64,000 nt of DNA from Roseibacillus persicicus (GTDB lineage Bacteria > Verrucomicrobiota > Verrucomicrobiia > Verrucomicrobiales > Akkermansiaceae), in contig NZ_BMXI01000002.1 in assembly GCF_014651675.1 (NCBI RefSeq), forward strand, positions 153,695-217,694. Direction: 5' to 3'. Numbering within the stretch: the stretch's first letter is position 1; every line of letters starts with the position of its first letter. Positions 17,448-27,600 of the stretch are shown piece after piece. The notes beneath the pieces are model-generated. The model had not been told where the DNA came from and made no database searches. It saw only the letters and a program-made list of their open reading frames with translations. Both the position numbers and the translations under genes were made by a program.

Positions 17448-18806
17448 TCAAACAATAGCTGGGGTGAGGGATTCGGTTCGGATGCGATTGATGAGCATCA
17501 GGGGGAAGATCCAGCCAGTAATGGCAATCATTGCGAGGGCCATTCCAACAAAGAGTCCGGAAAGGCCAAAGAAGCAAATGCCGATAGCGGCAGGGATGAG
17601 GATGATGCTGGTCTCGGCAAGGGAATAGACTGCGGCCTTTTTCACCAGTCCCACTCCGATGAGGAGGGCGTTGTTGGTGTGACCCCAGGACGAAGTGGCG
17701 AAATAGAGTCCAAAGGCAAAGAGAAGAGCGGGAGTGACTTGAAACTCTTTTCCAAAAATCAGTGGCAGGATGAAAGTGCCCACCAGGGGGAGACCAATCA
17801 GGGCTGCTCCGCAGTATCCGCCCACCAGTAGCCAGAGCCGCTTGGTTACCCGCTTGACCCAATCAAAGTCCCGTCGGGTAAAGGCATCCACGATGGCGGG
17901 CCAAGTCGGGGTGGTGAACATGATGATCATTCCCAACATCAGACCGGAGAGCTGCATGAGGATTTGAAACTGGCCCACGGCAACCGGCCCCCCGAAGCGC
18001 GCCACCAGAAGGCCGCAGCCGTTGATCTCGATGATGCCGGTGAGGGATTGCGAGACGGTGAAGGCGAAGCCGTCGGACAGCATCTCGCGGGAAAGTGGCT
18101 TCTCGAAATACTGAAGTTTGGGAGCGAGGTCGGGACGTTGCAGAAAGAGATGAATGGTGTTCGCAATGCGAGCCAGCGCCCGAGTCCCGAAGATGGCAAT
18201 GATGAGAAACTCGATGGTTTGGAAATAGTGGATCCCGATCGCAATGGTGATTGCGCCCAGAATATTGCCGGCTGCCCCGAAGGTGTTGTTGATGTGGACC
18301 TGTAGAAAACCTTCCCGGGCCCGTTCGGTGTGACTGAGAATAATCTCCAAGAGAACAATTCCCAAAGCCAGCCACAGCCCGGGCAGAAGCTTGGGTTCGA
18401 GACCGGCATAATGCTCCCCGAAGAAAAAGGTGAGGGGAACGAAGGTGAGCACCAGCCCCGCGACCAGTCCTCCTATTAAAGTGAGGATGAGGAGGAGAAA
18501 CCAGGAAGTGGAGAAGTATTGTTTCTCCAAGAGGTCGTCCTTGGCAGTGAGGGCGCGGGAGATGCCGTGGGTCAATGCGGGCCCGATACCGATCTGGAAA
18601 AGAATGACGGTGCCAATGGAGACCGCGATGGTTGCGTAGAGACCAAAGGTCTCCTCCCCCAGAGTCCGGTAGGCGATCGGAATCGAGACGAATTGGAGAA
18701 CGACAGTCCCGATTTTTGACGCCAGAGAGGTCGCGATGGCACTGGTGATCGCGCGATTGCGCCGCTGACTACCGGCCTCGTTTTGCTCTGGGTTTGTCTC
18801 GTTCAT
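17448..18806 (-). CDS. Polysaccharide flippase (Wzx/MATE-like)
   Basis: This 452-residue protein has about 12-14 hydrophobic helices, beginning ASKIGTVVLQFVSIPIAYRTLGEETFGLY, the usual opening of O-antigen and exopolysaccharide flippases. It would move lipid-linked repeat units across the inner membrane. It heads the minus-strand operon flippase-methyltransferase-deacetylase-glycosyltransferase. No Wzy polymerase is visible in the window, so the polymerase must lie elsewhere or be an unrecognised gene. Confidence 0.9.
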   Translation of the reverse strand: MNETNPEQNEAGSQRRNRAITSAIATSLASKIGTVVLQFVSIPIAYRTLGEETFGLYATIAVSIGTVILFQIGIGPALTHGISRALTAKDDLLEKQYFSTSWFLLLILTLIGGLVAGLVLTFVPLTFFFGEHYAGLEPKLLPGLWLALGIVLLEIILSHTERAREGFLQVHINNTFGAAGNILGAITIAIGIHYFQTIEFLIIAIFGTRALARIANTIHLFLQRPDLAPKLQYFEKPLSREMLSDGFAFTVSQSLTGIIEINGCGLLVARFGGPVAVGQFQILMQLSGLMLGMIIMFTTPTWPAIVDAFTRRDFDWVKRVTKRLWLLVGGYCGAALIGLPLVGTFILPLIFGKEFQVTPALLFAFGLYFATSSWGHTNNALLIGVGLVKKAAVYSLAETSIILIPAAIGICFFGLSGLFVGMALAMIAITGWIFPLMLINRIRTESLTPAIV

Positions 18807-18866
18807 GGAGGGGGCGATTCTCTTCCAGAACCGACTTCGAGACCTTTCCTTAACATCTTTTGACGA

Positions 18867-20270
18867 TTAGTAAAAGCTTGATGAGTCGCCTTGTCCTGAT
18901 TTTTCCGGAGGTTTGGGAGCCCAGGTGGTGGCTATGATTTTTTCCAGCCGAAGGGTTGGGTTGCTGGCTCCGTTGCGGGAGATTTCGATAATGAGGGGGA
19001 TTCCATCTTCCTCCATCGCTTCTTCGAATCTTGCGCGATCCCCTTGCAGATAGGATTGAAAGATCTCGGCCAGATTCTTTCGGGCGGGCGAATCCGTGGC
19101 GGAGGTGATGGGGTAGATCTCAGGATTTTGGTTGGTTGTGATTAAACAATGCGCCGGACTTAAAGGAGAGGTCTCCCCGGGAGCTGGTTTAAGTAGCACG
19201 CGGAAGACTCCCTTCATGGCTCCATCCATTCCTCCGGCGAAGGCCCGCAACCGATCGTGATAGAAGTCCGCAAACCCTTCCCAGTCCACGAGCCAGTGTC
19301 CGTCGACCTTGATGAGGATGACGCTGAATTCGGCGGGGAGCTGGGGGGCCTTGAGCTGAAAGACCTTCATGTCGGGCTCGTCCATCTCCAAGCGGATGGA
19401 ATCGACCTGATAGGGGCCATCCCCGTGAACCTCGGCGCTGGCCTCCATGTGGGGCAGGATTTGGTCTGGAAAAAGAACGAAGGCGCTTCGCGTGGTCCAC
19501 GTTCCCGCCGCGAGAAAGGCCTCCAGACTGGCGCGCGCGGTCGCGACTTCCGCTTGGTTGGGGTTGGTCTCTGGTTCTTTCTTTTCGGGGAGTGAAGGGG
19601 ACAGGTCGGTATTGGCGGCGAAGTTTCCTGCCGGTGAAGGATTGTCCGCCAGTTCGTCTCCGCCTTCCTGCTGGGCTTTCGAAGCGTCCAGGATTTCCTG
19701 CCAGCTGACGGCTCCCGTCTTGCCGAGAAAGAACCCGAGGATGAAGAAGGCCACCGATGAGAAGAAGCATAGGAGGAAGGCTTGCAAAAGAGAGAGGGAT
19801 GCCTTGCTGCGAGTGTTGGTAGAATTTGCTTTTGCCGGATGCGCTTCGGACTCGTCGAATAGGGGCGCGTCGGAAGGGCGAGGTTCCGGTTCGGGAAGGC
19901 GTTCGGGGAGCGGAGCGGGCTCCACTTGTTGAGGGGCACGGTCAGCTGGAGTGGGTTGGACCGGAGCGGATTTGGCGAAAGCAGTTGGGGTGGGGGCGGG
20001 TTCTTCTGGCGACGGATTCTCTGGGGCTGGCTGTGCCGGTGGAGGATTCTGTGCTTGGGGTGCGGGCGCTCCAAAGTCTTCGATGGGAAGAGTGAAATCC
20101 TGCTCTTCCGGCACGGGTGGGTTGAGCGGCTGGGGTTGCGGGGGAGAGTAAAAGTTGGGGCCTTGAATGAAGCTGTGGCAATTCGGGCAGGGGCCGGACA
20201 TGCCCGAAGCTTCCGGAGGAACAACAAGGAGGTGGTTGCAAGAGGGGCAATGAAATCGGATGTAATCCAC
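18867..20270 (-). CDS. Zinc-ribbon, proline-rich, single-pass membrane protein
   Basis: This 467-residue protein opens with a double zinc knuckle (FHCPSCNHLLVVPP, GPCPNCHSFIQ), then a long Pro/Ala/Glu-rich linker (about 45-150), one membrane helix (LLQAFLLCFFSSVAFFILGFFLG, about 163-185) and an extracytoplasmic domain of about 250 residues with no family I know. The zinc ribbon resembles the small protein at 48475-48738. Such Zn-ribbon/TM proteins are frequent in Verrucomicrobia, with no known function. It is divergent from the outer-membrane barrel gene, which may mean it belongs to the exopolysaccharide locus. Confidence 0.8.
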   Translation of the reverse strand: MDYIRFHCPSCNHLLVVPPEASGMSGPCPNCHSFIQGPNFYSPPQPQPLNPPVPEEQDFTLPIEDFGAPAPQAQNPPPAQPAPENPSPEEPAPTPTAFAKSAPVQPTPADRAPQQVEPAPLPERLPEPEPRPSDAPLFDESEAHPAKANSTNTRSKASLSLLQAFLLCFFSSVAFFILGFFLGKTGAVSWQEILDASKAQQEGGDELADNPSPAGNFAANTDLSPSLPEKKEPETNPNQAEVATARASLEAFLAAGTWTTRSAFVLFPDQILPHMEASAEVHGDGPYQVDSIRLEMDEPDMKVFQLKAPQLPAEFSVILIKVDGHWLVDWEGFADFYHDRLRAFAGGMDGAMKGVFRVLLKPAPGETSPLSPAHCLITTNQNPEIYPITSATDSPARKNLAEIFQSYLQGDRARFEEAMEEDGIPLIIEISRNGASNPTLRLEKIIATTWAPKPPEKSGQGDSSSFY

Positions 20271-20582
20271 AGCGGTTCATAAGTGCCAGAGCGGCCTTCT
20301 GGGGTAAAGCGAAACGGAAGCTGATTTTGCTCGCGGAATGACGCGGTTTCGGTCGGAGACGGCTAAATTCAACCGGGAACAGGTGGGTGGGGTGCTTTTG
20401 GGGAACGCAATTAATGGTTGAGTGGCTTTCTGAAAATTGCTTATCGCTGGGCGTTTTTGGTGAGGTTCTTCTGTTGGGTTGTATGGTCCTAGTTATGAGT
20501 GGTTTGCGAATTCGGAGAACGGTGTTTTTTCTGGAGCTTGGGATTCTCAGATCAGAAAATTAGTCAAGAGGTGTGAAATGAT

Positions 20583-20609
20583 TTGTTAAATGGAATAAAA
20601 TTTTATAAC
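20583..20609 (+). promoter_or_regulatory. Possible sigma-70-like promoter upstream of the barrel gene
   Basis: TTGTTA (20583-20588) and TATAAC (20604-20609), 15 bases apart, lie in an A/T-rich tract about 30 bases before the ATG at 20641. The spacing is shorter than ideal. The 370 bases between 20271 and 20640 hold no coding frame that I can support. Confidence 0.35.
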
Positions 20610-20640
20610 TTTGGACTGCCTTGTGACGAAATTTCAAAAA

Positions 20641-21837
20641 ATGATTTCTGTGCTTGCCCGCCCATTGTTTACTTTCCTTGTCATAGGAGGGGTTTCGCTG
20701 GGGCACGGACAGGATCTTTCAAGTCAAAGGCTGGACAGCAAATTGGATCGTCGGGCGGTGCAGAGTGCGGGAACTCGTTCGGCAAGCACGAAAGAGGGCC
20801 TCGATATCTCGCTCGTGACCTCGCTGGCCTACGACAACAACATTTTCCAAACCCCGGACAATGAGACCGCGAGCGCGGTTGCGCAGATTGAGCCGACCAT
20901 CGGCTGGACCGTGGGTGAGCGGGACAAGGCTTGGTTGCGCCTCGCCTACGAAGGCGCGGTGGTTCTCTACCTTTCCCGCCAGGAAGACAGCCGCATCGAC
21001 AACCGCGTCACGATGGAAGGCGGCATCAAGGGGAAAAGTGTGGCTTTGGCCTACTCCGCCCGCTGGGCAAAGCTGGGGAGCCCCAGTGCCGATATCGGCG
21101 GAGCCTCCGACCGATATGAGTGGGGTGGGGGCATTGAAGCTGTCTATAGCCCGAAGGGGAAGGTGTCCTACATCGTCTCCGCCGACCGCTCCGTAATTGA
21201 TTTGGTGGAGCCGGGCTTCTTCGATTTCTACCAATCCTCTTTCGGCATCGCCGCTGCCTATCGCTATTCGCCGAAGACCGAAGTTGAGCTGGCCTATCGA
21301 ATCGGCAAGATCGAAGTCGATGGTGCGGGCTCACAGACATATCAGCGTTTCGGAACGCAAGTGAACTGGGCTCCCCGTTCCAAGCTTCGCTTCTCGCTGG
21401 CGGGTGGTTTGGAGCATCGCAATTATGAATCTGGCTCGGGTTCGGAACCTTATCTTGCCGCCCGCGTGGATTGGACTCCACGGGCTAAGACCGCTTTTTT
21501 CCTAGAGGCCTATCGTCGCGAGGAGACTTCCTCCGCTTTGGAAGGGGAGAACTACAAGCTGGTCGGAATTCGGGCTGGGGTGAATCAGCGTTTGCGGGAT
21601 GGATGGAGTGTGGCGCTGGAGGCTGGTCGCGAATCGGCGGATTATTTCAATGTCGTTGGAGGTGACTCTTCGGGGCGGGAAGACACCATCACCTATATTC
21701 GCCCCAGTGTGAGATATGCTCTCAGTGAGGATGCTGAGATCGCATTCCTCTATCAGTGGTCGAAGAACGATTCCTCTGATCCCGGGTTCGGTTATAGCAA
21801 TCAGCAATTGGGGCTTTCCATGAACTATCGATTCTAA
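20641..21837 (+). CDS. Outer-membrane beta-barrel protein of the exopolysaccharide locus
   Basis: The ATG at 20641 gives a signal peptide (MISVLARPLFTFLVIGGVSLGHGQ); an upstream TTG frame adds nothing. The 398-residue product has a short linker and then repeated amphipathic strands with aromatic girdles, ending QLGLSMNYRF with the C-terminal phenylalanine of outer-membrane barrels. It resembles the barrel proteins found next to Wza and Wzc homologues in Verrucomicrobia and PEP-CTERM organisms. A role in polysaccharide export across the outer membrane is inferred from its position 3 bases before the Wza-like gene. Confidence 0.82.
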   Translation: MISVLARPLFTFLVIGGVSLGHGQDLSSQRLDSKLDRRAVQSAGTRSASTKEGLDISLVTSLAYDNNIFQTPDNETASAVAQIEPTIGWTVGERDKAWLRLAYEGAVVLYLSRQEDSRIDNRVTMEGGIKGKSVALAYSARWAKLGSPSADIGGASDRYEWGGGIEAVYSPKGKVSYIVSADRSVIDLVEPGFFDFYQSSFGIAAAYRYSPKTEVELAYRIGKIEVDGAGSQTYQRFGTQVNWAPRSKLRFSLAGGLEHRNYESGSGSEPYLAARVDWTPRAKTAFFLEAYRREETSSALEGENYKLVGIRAGVNQRLRDGWSVALEAGRESADYFNVVGGDSSGREDTITYIRPSVRYALSEDAEIAFLYQWSKNDSSDPGFGYSNQQLGLSMNYRF

Positions 21838-21840
21838 CAG

Positions 21841-22407
21841 ATGATGAAAACGCTTCTCTCTCTTTTAATTCTCATCCTTTTCTCCCCCTTTACCAGTGCG
21901 CAGAATGGGCAGGCGATGAGCGGTCTCATCAGCTCGACCGATACGGTGAGGATCTCGGTTCATCGCGAGCCGGATCTCGATACCGCTGGCCAGTTGGCTT
22001 CGGATGGCACCCTCTCCATGCCTTTGATTGGAGCGGTCAAGTTGTCGGGCCGCACCACAACTTCCGCCGAGTCGCTCATTGAGGCGAAGTTGAAGGATGG
22101 CTACCTCGTCCGGCCGCAGGTGACCGTGCGCATCACCCAGCGCCAAGTGCAAACGGTCTCGGTCGGGGGCGAAGTTGCCAGCCCGGGAATCTTTACCCTA
22201 CCCCACAACCAGCCCGTCACCCTTTCCCAAGTAATCAATATGGCAGGCGGGGCAACTGATATTGCCAATATCAAAAAAGTGACCTTGCGCCGGGCCTCCA
22301 GCGGGAAGGTCTATACCATCAATTTGAAAGAAATTATCCAAGGCGCCAAGAAAGACATCGTTCTAGTGAAAGGCGATTCCATCAATGTCCCTGAAGGCCT
22401 CTTCTAG
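21841..22407 (+). CDS. Wza-like polysaccharide export protein (Poly_export and SLBB domains)
   Basis: This 188-residue protein has a signal peptide (LLSLLILILFSPFTSAQ), a Poly_export domain with DTVRISVHREPDLDTAGQL and DGTLSMPLIGAVKL, and one SLBB repeat with VSVGGEVASPGIFTLP and VTLSQVINMAGG. It lacks a lipobox and the long C-terminal helix of E. coli Wza, so it is a short version. It probably forms part of the periplasmic gate of the export channel, with the upstream barrel possibly supplying the outer-membrane pore. It is tightly linked to the barrel and Wzc-like genes. Confidence 0.92.
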   Translation: MMKTLLSLLILILFSPFTSAQNGQAMSGLISSTDTVRISVHREPDLDTAGQLASDGTLSMPLIGAVKLSGRTTTSAESLIEAKLKDGYLVRPQVTVRITQRQVQTVSVGGEVASPGIFTLPHNQPVTLSQVINMAGGATDIANIKKVTLRRASSGKVYTINLKEIIQGAKKDIVLVKGDSINVPEGLF

Positions 22408-22437
22408 TTGTCTGCCGACTGCGTTCCCCATTATTCC

Positions 22438-24645
22438 GTGAGTTCACTAATCCCACAGTCCAATCAATCGCTTTCCTCCCAGGTTGGAAAGGAAGCGGCA
22501 TCAGCTCCTGCCGGGGGCGGATTACAGATGCCCAAGATCGACCCCAAGGAGATATGGCACGCCGTCCTGCGATGGTCTTGGGTGCCTCTTCTTTGTCTCT
22601 TGATCGGGGCAGTGGGCATGTATGCATTCATCCGGACCCTGCCAGTCTACTATACGTCCACGGGAAGCCTTTATATCAAGACCAAGGCTCCCGAAGTGTT
22701 CGACGGAGTGGGGCTGGGTCAGGAGGAATCCAACGATCTGGAACAGATGAAGACGGTCGAGCAAGGAATGATTTCTTCGACTGTGCTCTTGAAAGTCGCG
22801 GAAAAACACAATCTTGCGAACGACCCACTTTTTCAGGAAGTGGGAACTAGCCAGCAAGCCGTCTTCGAGACTCTCCGCGATCGGGTCTCGGTTGAGCTTC
22901 GCAAAGGCACCCGCTTGATTGATATCCAGGTCAAGGACACCGACCCGGCCCGGGCTGCCAAGATCGTGGAAGACATTGTCACGGAATATGAGATTTGGCG
23001 GGACGGTGGACGCAACGACTTGATTGCCAAGACCACGGTCGGGCTGGCCTCGGAAGAGGAGCGCTTTCGAAAGAAGATGGAGGAATCCGAACTGCGCTTG
23101 CAGGAATTCCGCGCCGAGAATTCAGTGCTCGGTCTAACAGGTGAGCAAGATCCTTTGCAGTCCGGTGAGCTGGAGATGCTCAGCCGCGAGCTCTCCAATG
23201 CCACAGCAGAGCGGTTGAAAGTGGAAGCTGAATTTCGAGCAATGGCGGCTGCGCCCAAGGAGAATGCGGCACCCATGCTGGCTGCCCGAGGAGCTCGGGG
23301 TCAGCTGGCATTGACATTGGAGAGTCAGATTGCAGCCAAGAAGGCGGAGTTCGCCATGCTGAAGGAGCGCTATCTTCACAAGCATCCCAAATATATCGAT
23401 GCGGCAAGCGAATTGGCGCGACTGGAGGAAAGTCTCGCTCAAGTGATGACCGATGCCAAGGAGTCGGTGGCGGAGGATTTGGAAGTTGCACGCTCGCGCG
23501 AACAAGAGCTGGAGAAGTTGGTTGAGGAGGCAAAGGTGAATGCCATTGGTGATGAAACCCTCCGCGAAAAATTTGCGCAACTCACCCGGGCGGCCGAGAT
23601 CGACCGCAGTCTTTACTCTCAGGTCGCGACCCGATTGCAGGAGACCCAGATTGGCGCAGCGCTCAGTTCGTCCTTCTTGCGTTGGGACGAGAAGCCACTG
23701 ATTGCGGAATGGCCCAGCTCGCCGAATAAGCTGGGACTGATGCTTGTGGGCTGTTTCTTGGGTGGTTTGTTAGGGGTGACTCTCGCTCTGATTTTCACTC
23801 TGGCGGATCCGAAGGTTCGGGAGCCTAGCGCGGTCGAGCGCAAGCTGCGTCTTCCGCTTTTGGCGCGCCTCCCCGTCTACTCCCGGCATGTCGTTGATGA
23901 CCTCAGTATTGCTGGCGATGGCTTGGCGACTCTCAACCGGCCGGCTCATTTGGCACGCTATACCTTCACGCCGCGCGAGGAGTCCGAGAAGATGCAGACC
24001 CTACTCTTTGCGAGCCCCTTCGATGGTGATGGTAAGAGTCTTTGCGTGATGAAGTGCGCGCGCACCATGGTCAAACAGGGTTACCGCACTCTCGTCATTG
24101 ACGCTGACTTCCGTATTGATGGCCTGAGCCGCGAGTATAGCAGCCAGCGACAGGAACGTCATGGATTGGCCGCCTATCTGATGGGCGAGGCCGAAGCCGC
24201 AGAAGTGCTTTTCGAGACCGGCCTTCCCGGTCTTTGGTTCTTGCCCACTGGCGCGCTTGCAAGCGACACGGGTGACCTTTTGGCAGGCCCAGGATTGCGC
24301 CGCTTGTTGGAAGCCATTGAGCCCATGTTTGAGCGGGTGATCTTTGATATGTCTTCGGTCCTCGAGAGTGATGACGTGCAGGCCGTCGCCCGTCATTTGG
24401 GAGCGACCTACCTTGTTGCGCAAAAGGGGAAAGGGAAGTATCGCGACCTTCGGGAGACGACCGAAGTCCTCAATTCATGCGGAGCACAAGTGGCCGGATT
24501 CATCTGGAACGAGGGCGGCAGCCGTCGTCGACGGGATGCGCAAGGTCCCGTGATCGAGCCGGTGACCTATCCAGCGGAGGTGCGGGAAGTGACCGCGCCT
24601 GCGGACCTGGCAGAGAAGGTTCGCGCCCGGAAGGAAGTTGGCTAG
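22438..24645 (+). CDS. Wzc-like chain-length determinant/BY-kinase-type ATPase
   Basis: The GTG at 22438 is chosen as start; ATG 22528 (MPKIDPKEI) is an alternative. The 735-residue product has a first membrane helix (WSWVPLLCLLIGAVGMYAF), a Wzz domain, long coiled coil, a second helix (LMLVGCFLGGLLGVTLALIF) and a cytoplasmic ATPase domain with Walker A ASPFDGDGKSL and Walker A' TLVIDADFRI. The C-terminal tail (PADLAEKVRARKEVG) has no tyrosine cluster, unlike E. coli Wzc, so control may differ from classic autophosphorylation. It is the last gene of the barrel-Wza-Wzc operon and converges with the VIT/vWA gene 10 bases away. Confidence 0.92.
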   Translation: MSSLIPQSNQSLSSQVGKEAASAPAGGGLQMPKIDPKEIWHAVLRWSWVPLLCLLIGAVGMYAFIRTLPVYYTSTGSLYIKTKAPEVFDGVGLGQEESNDLEQMKTVEQGMISSTVLLKVAEKHNLANDPLFQEVGTSQQAVFETLRDRVSVELRKGTRLIDIQVKDTDPARAAKIVEDIVTEYEIWRDGGRNDLIAKTTVGLASEEERFRKKMEESELRLQEFRAENSVLGLTGEQDPLQSGELEMLSRELSNATAERLKVEAEFRAMAAAPKENAAPMLAARGARGQLALTLESQIAAKKAEFAMLKERYLHKHPKYIDAASELARLEESLAQVMTDAKESVAEDLEVARSREQELEKLVEEAKVNAIGDETLREKFAQLTRAAEIDRSLYSQVATRLQETQIGAALSSSFLRWDEKPLIAEWPSSPNKLGLMLVGCFLGGLLGVTLALIFTLADPKVREPSAVERKLRLPLLARLPVYSRHVVDDLSIAGDGLATLNRPAHLARYTFTPREESEKMQTLLFASPFDGDGKSLCVMKCARTMVKQGYRTLVIDADFRIDGLSREYSSQRQERHGLAAYLMGEAEAAEVLFETGLPGLWFLPTGALASDTGDLLAGPGLRRLLEAIEPMFERVIFDMSSVLESDDVQAVARHLGATYLVAQKGKGKYRDLRETTEVLNSCGAQVAGFIWNEGGSRRRRDAQGPVIEPVTYPAEVREVTAPADLAEKVRARKEVG

Positions 24646-24654
24646 CAACGAACT

Positions 24655-27600
24655 CTAGTCGAAGGAGACAGCCTTCAACAACTGTCCGTCTCCGCCGCCT
24701 TGGAGGAGGACAACCTCATGGCTGGCCTTTTGCTGGGAACTACTAAATTTCTCGTAGGTGGAGATCACCAGCAGTTGATCTCGGTCACAGCGACCCTCCA
24801 ATTGATACTCACCCGCAACCACCTCGCGATCGGTGATCTCGTGCAGGCCAACTGTGCTGATATTCACTACTCCGGTCGGCGAGATTTCCCCATGCCCGGT
24901 GCGGAAGGAGGTGGGATCTTGAATCGTGAGTTGAAAGCTGGGGTCGGGTTGCAGATTGGTAACCACGATTCGTAGGTCTTTCGGCAACTTGCTTTCCATC
25001 ACCGTCGAGGGCCCGCCTGTCAGGAGGGCATTGCGGTCCGTCAGAAGAATCGTCTGAGCCAGGAACTCGTCGCGTCCCCAAGCGGAATTCAAAATCCGCC
25101 GATAAATCTGCCTCGCTTTTTCGACGCTGTCCTTACCCTTATGGAGTGCGATGGTGGCGATTAGATTGGCGGCGAGGTAGTCTGTCCCGTTGATTTCCAG
25201 GGCTTCTTTCAGGGTGGTTTCTGCCTTGAGAAGCTCACCCATTTGCCAATGGCAGAGAGCTTCAAGCCGGAGCGCTGAGCTCCGATGGGGAAAAAGCTCG
25301 CGGATGTTGGAAAGGTGCCGCTCCGCTGCGGCCTCCTCGCCTTTGCGAAACAGGTCCAAAGCTTGCGCCGCAATTGGCACGGGATCGAAATGGCTCTCGG
25401 TGGCTTCCTGACTGGTTTCGGCTTCGACTCCGAAGGCATTGAGGTCACGGGTGAAAATGGATTCGGGAATCTCTTGCGCGGGGAGATTGCCTGCCGACGG
25501 GTTCTCCACAACCGCAGGTTGCCCTTCGAATTCTGCTGCCCGATCAACGGGTTCCTCGGAAGAGAAAGGATCGGAATTCGCAAAAGGATCGGCATCCGCG
25601 AAGGAGGAGGAGCGATTCAGTCCTTCGACGACGACCATGTCACCCGGCAAGAGCGGAAAATCGCGGAAGGCCTTGGAAAGGGTGTTGTAGGTTTTTTTGG
25701 TTCCTGAGCGATAAAGTGACACCCGGCTCAAGTCCTCGCGTTTTGAGGCTCCGGCTTCAACCAAGGCTTGTTTCAAAGTGGTTGGACCCTGAAATTCAAT
25801 GGTGCCAGGTTTTCTAACAAGTCCACGGATGGAAACGGCGAGGGGGCTGCGGGCTGCCGGGACTTTTTGCGTTAACTCTTGAGAGGCGATACGCAGTCGG
25901 AGCAACTCTTGCTTCCATGGAGCTATCTTCGCTTGTTTCGAGGCTTCTTTTCGGGTTGCCAAGAGCTGCATAGCTTCTCTTTCCCAGTCGAGAAAAGCCT
26001 TCCTGACGGAGGGATCGAGCTGTTCGGCTTGGAAGGCATATCGCTGTGCTTCATTGAATTTCTGGATTTTGCTGAGTTCGTTATAGATCAGAACCTCGAT
26101 GCCCGGTGCCTTCATCCGGTGGCGCTGAAGGACTTCCGACCAAACATAGGTGAGGCGTTCCTCGGATTGCTGACGTCGCTCTTTGAGCTTCGCGTAGTAT
26201 TTTTCTCTGAGATCGGCTTCTGGTGGGGGGATTTCGAACTCTATGTGGTCGGCGAAGTTTTCCAAGACGATGAGCGAGGTGAGGTCGGAAGCGAGGGTGT
26301 ATTCTTCACAATGATCGATGATTTGTGAGGGGCTGGCATCACTGGACTCCAATCTCTGAAGTTCGGTGACCCCGTAAAGATGGGAGAGCCAGCGGGGAGG
26401 CAGGGTCTCGGTGGTGACCTTCATTTCATCGAGCGCGAGTTTCAATTTCCTCTTGTTGCCAAACCGTTCTTTTAAAAGAAACCGGTGAACGAAGGGCGCT
26501 CGAGAAGGGAGGGGGTAGACTCTGATGTTGGAGCTTTGAAGAGGGAGCCGGAAGGCGCGTTGTCGGGTGAGGGCGATGGCCTGAGCGACTTCCATATTTT
26601 GGAGGTCGAGAACTCTTCCTCCGGTTTGGTAGGTGAGGGAGGACAAGGGGTGGAGAGCAGAGATGGGGCGAGTGGCGAGGGCAAGGTAAGGTGTGTTTGC
26701 CTTGAAGAACGAAGTGTGAGGTGGCAATTGCGTGGCCAGTCCGTCGGTCACCAGGAGGTTGAGGTCGCAGTTGTTTGTTTGCAGGTTCGAGTAGTTACTG
26801 GATCCATCGTAGGTCACCCCGGCGATGGCTTTACGGAGCTCCTGCCATTCCCCGCCCCGGACCTGGAATTCCCCGCCCTTCTCCCGAACATTGCGGAGTA
26901 AACTGAGTGAGACGGTGAGGTTGGGATGGGTTTGGAAAAAGGCGTCCAAGTAACCTAAAACCTTCTCAAAGTTGGTTTCGCTCATTGAGCGGGAAGCATC
27001 CCAGAGAAGGGCGACTCTCTTGAGAGCAGGGTGCGGGACCGGAGCTTGTTCGTCCTCGTTGAATTGTCCATTGAGAGTGAGGTAGGCGAGTCCGCCTGCT
27101 CGGTCTGCGGTAGCGGCAACGGAGTGATGGGGGTCGGTTGCCTCTATGGTGAGTTTGCCGTTCAGCGTCTTGTTCTGGAGAATCGCCTCCAGGTGGCCAT
27201 GGGAGTTCTTCAGAAATTCGAGGGACGGATGAGTGACTAAGTCCTCGCCGGGATTCTTGACTAAGACCGAGATGTTGTCGACTTCACTCGTGAGATTGAA
27301 GGCCAGATTGTAGGTTGGGCGAAAGGGGAAGGGTCCAGTGATGGGGAGGTATTCCAGATAGGAAATGCGCACGCTCTTGGTGCTGCGTCCCAGGATGGGA
27401 TAGATGCGAGTGCGGTAGATTCCGTCTGCTTCTTTCTCCACGATTCCGGGATCAACCCGCCGGGCTTTGATAGTCTCGTAAGCTAGGCGGGCCCTTTTCT
27501 TTTCCACTGCCACCGCTTCGCGAAAGGCGCCGTTCACCTCCAGGGCATAGCCGGAAATGGTGGCGTGCTCCGGCAATGGCAGGAGGAGTTCTCCTTCCAG

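Noticed and set aside
20427-20450. Sigma-54-type promoter (TGGC...TTGC) upstream of the barrel gene
   Set aside because: The distance between the GG and GC elements is about three bases too long for RpoN.
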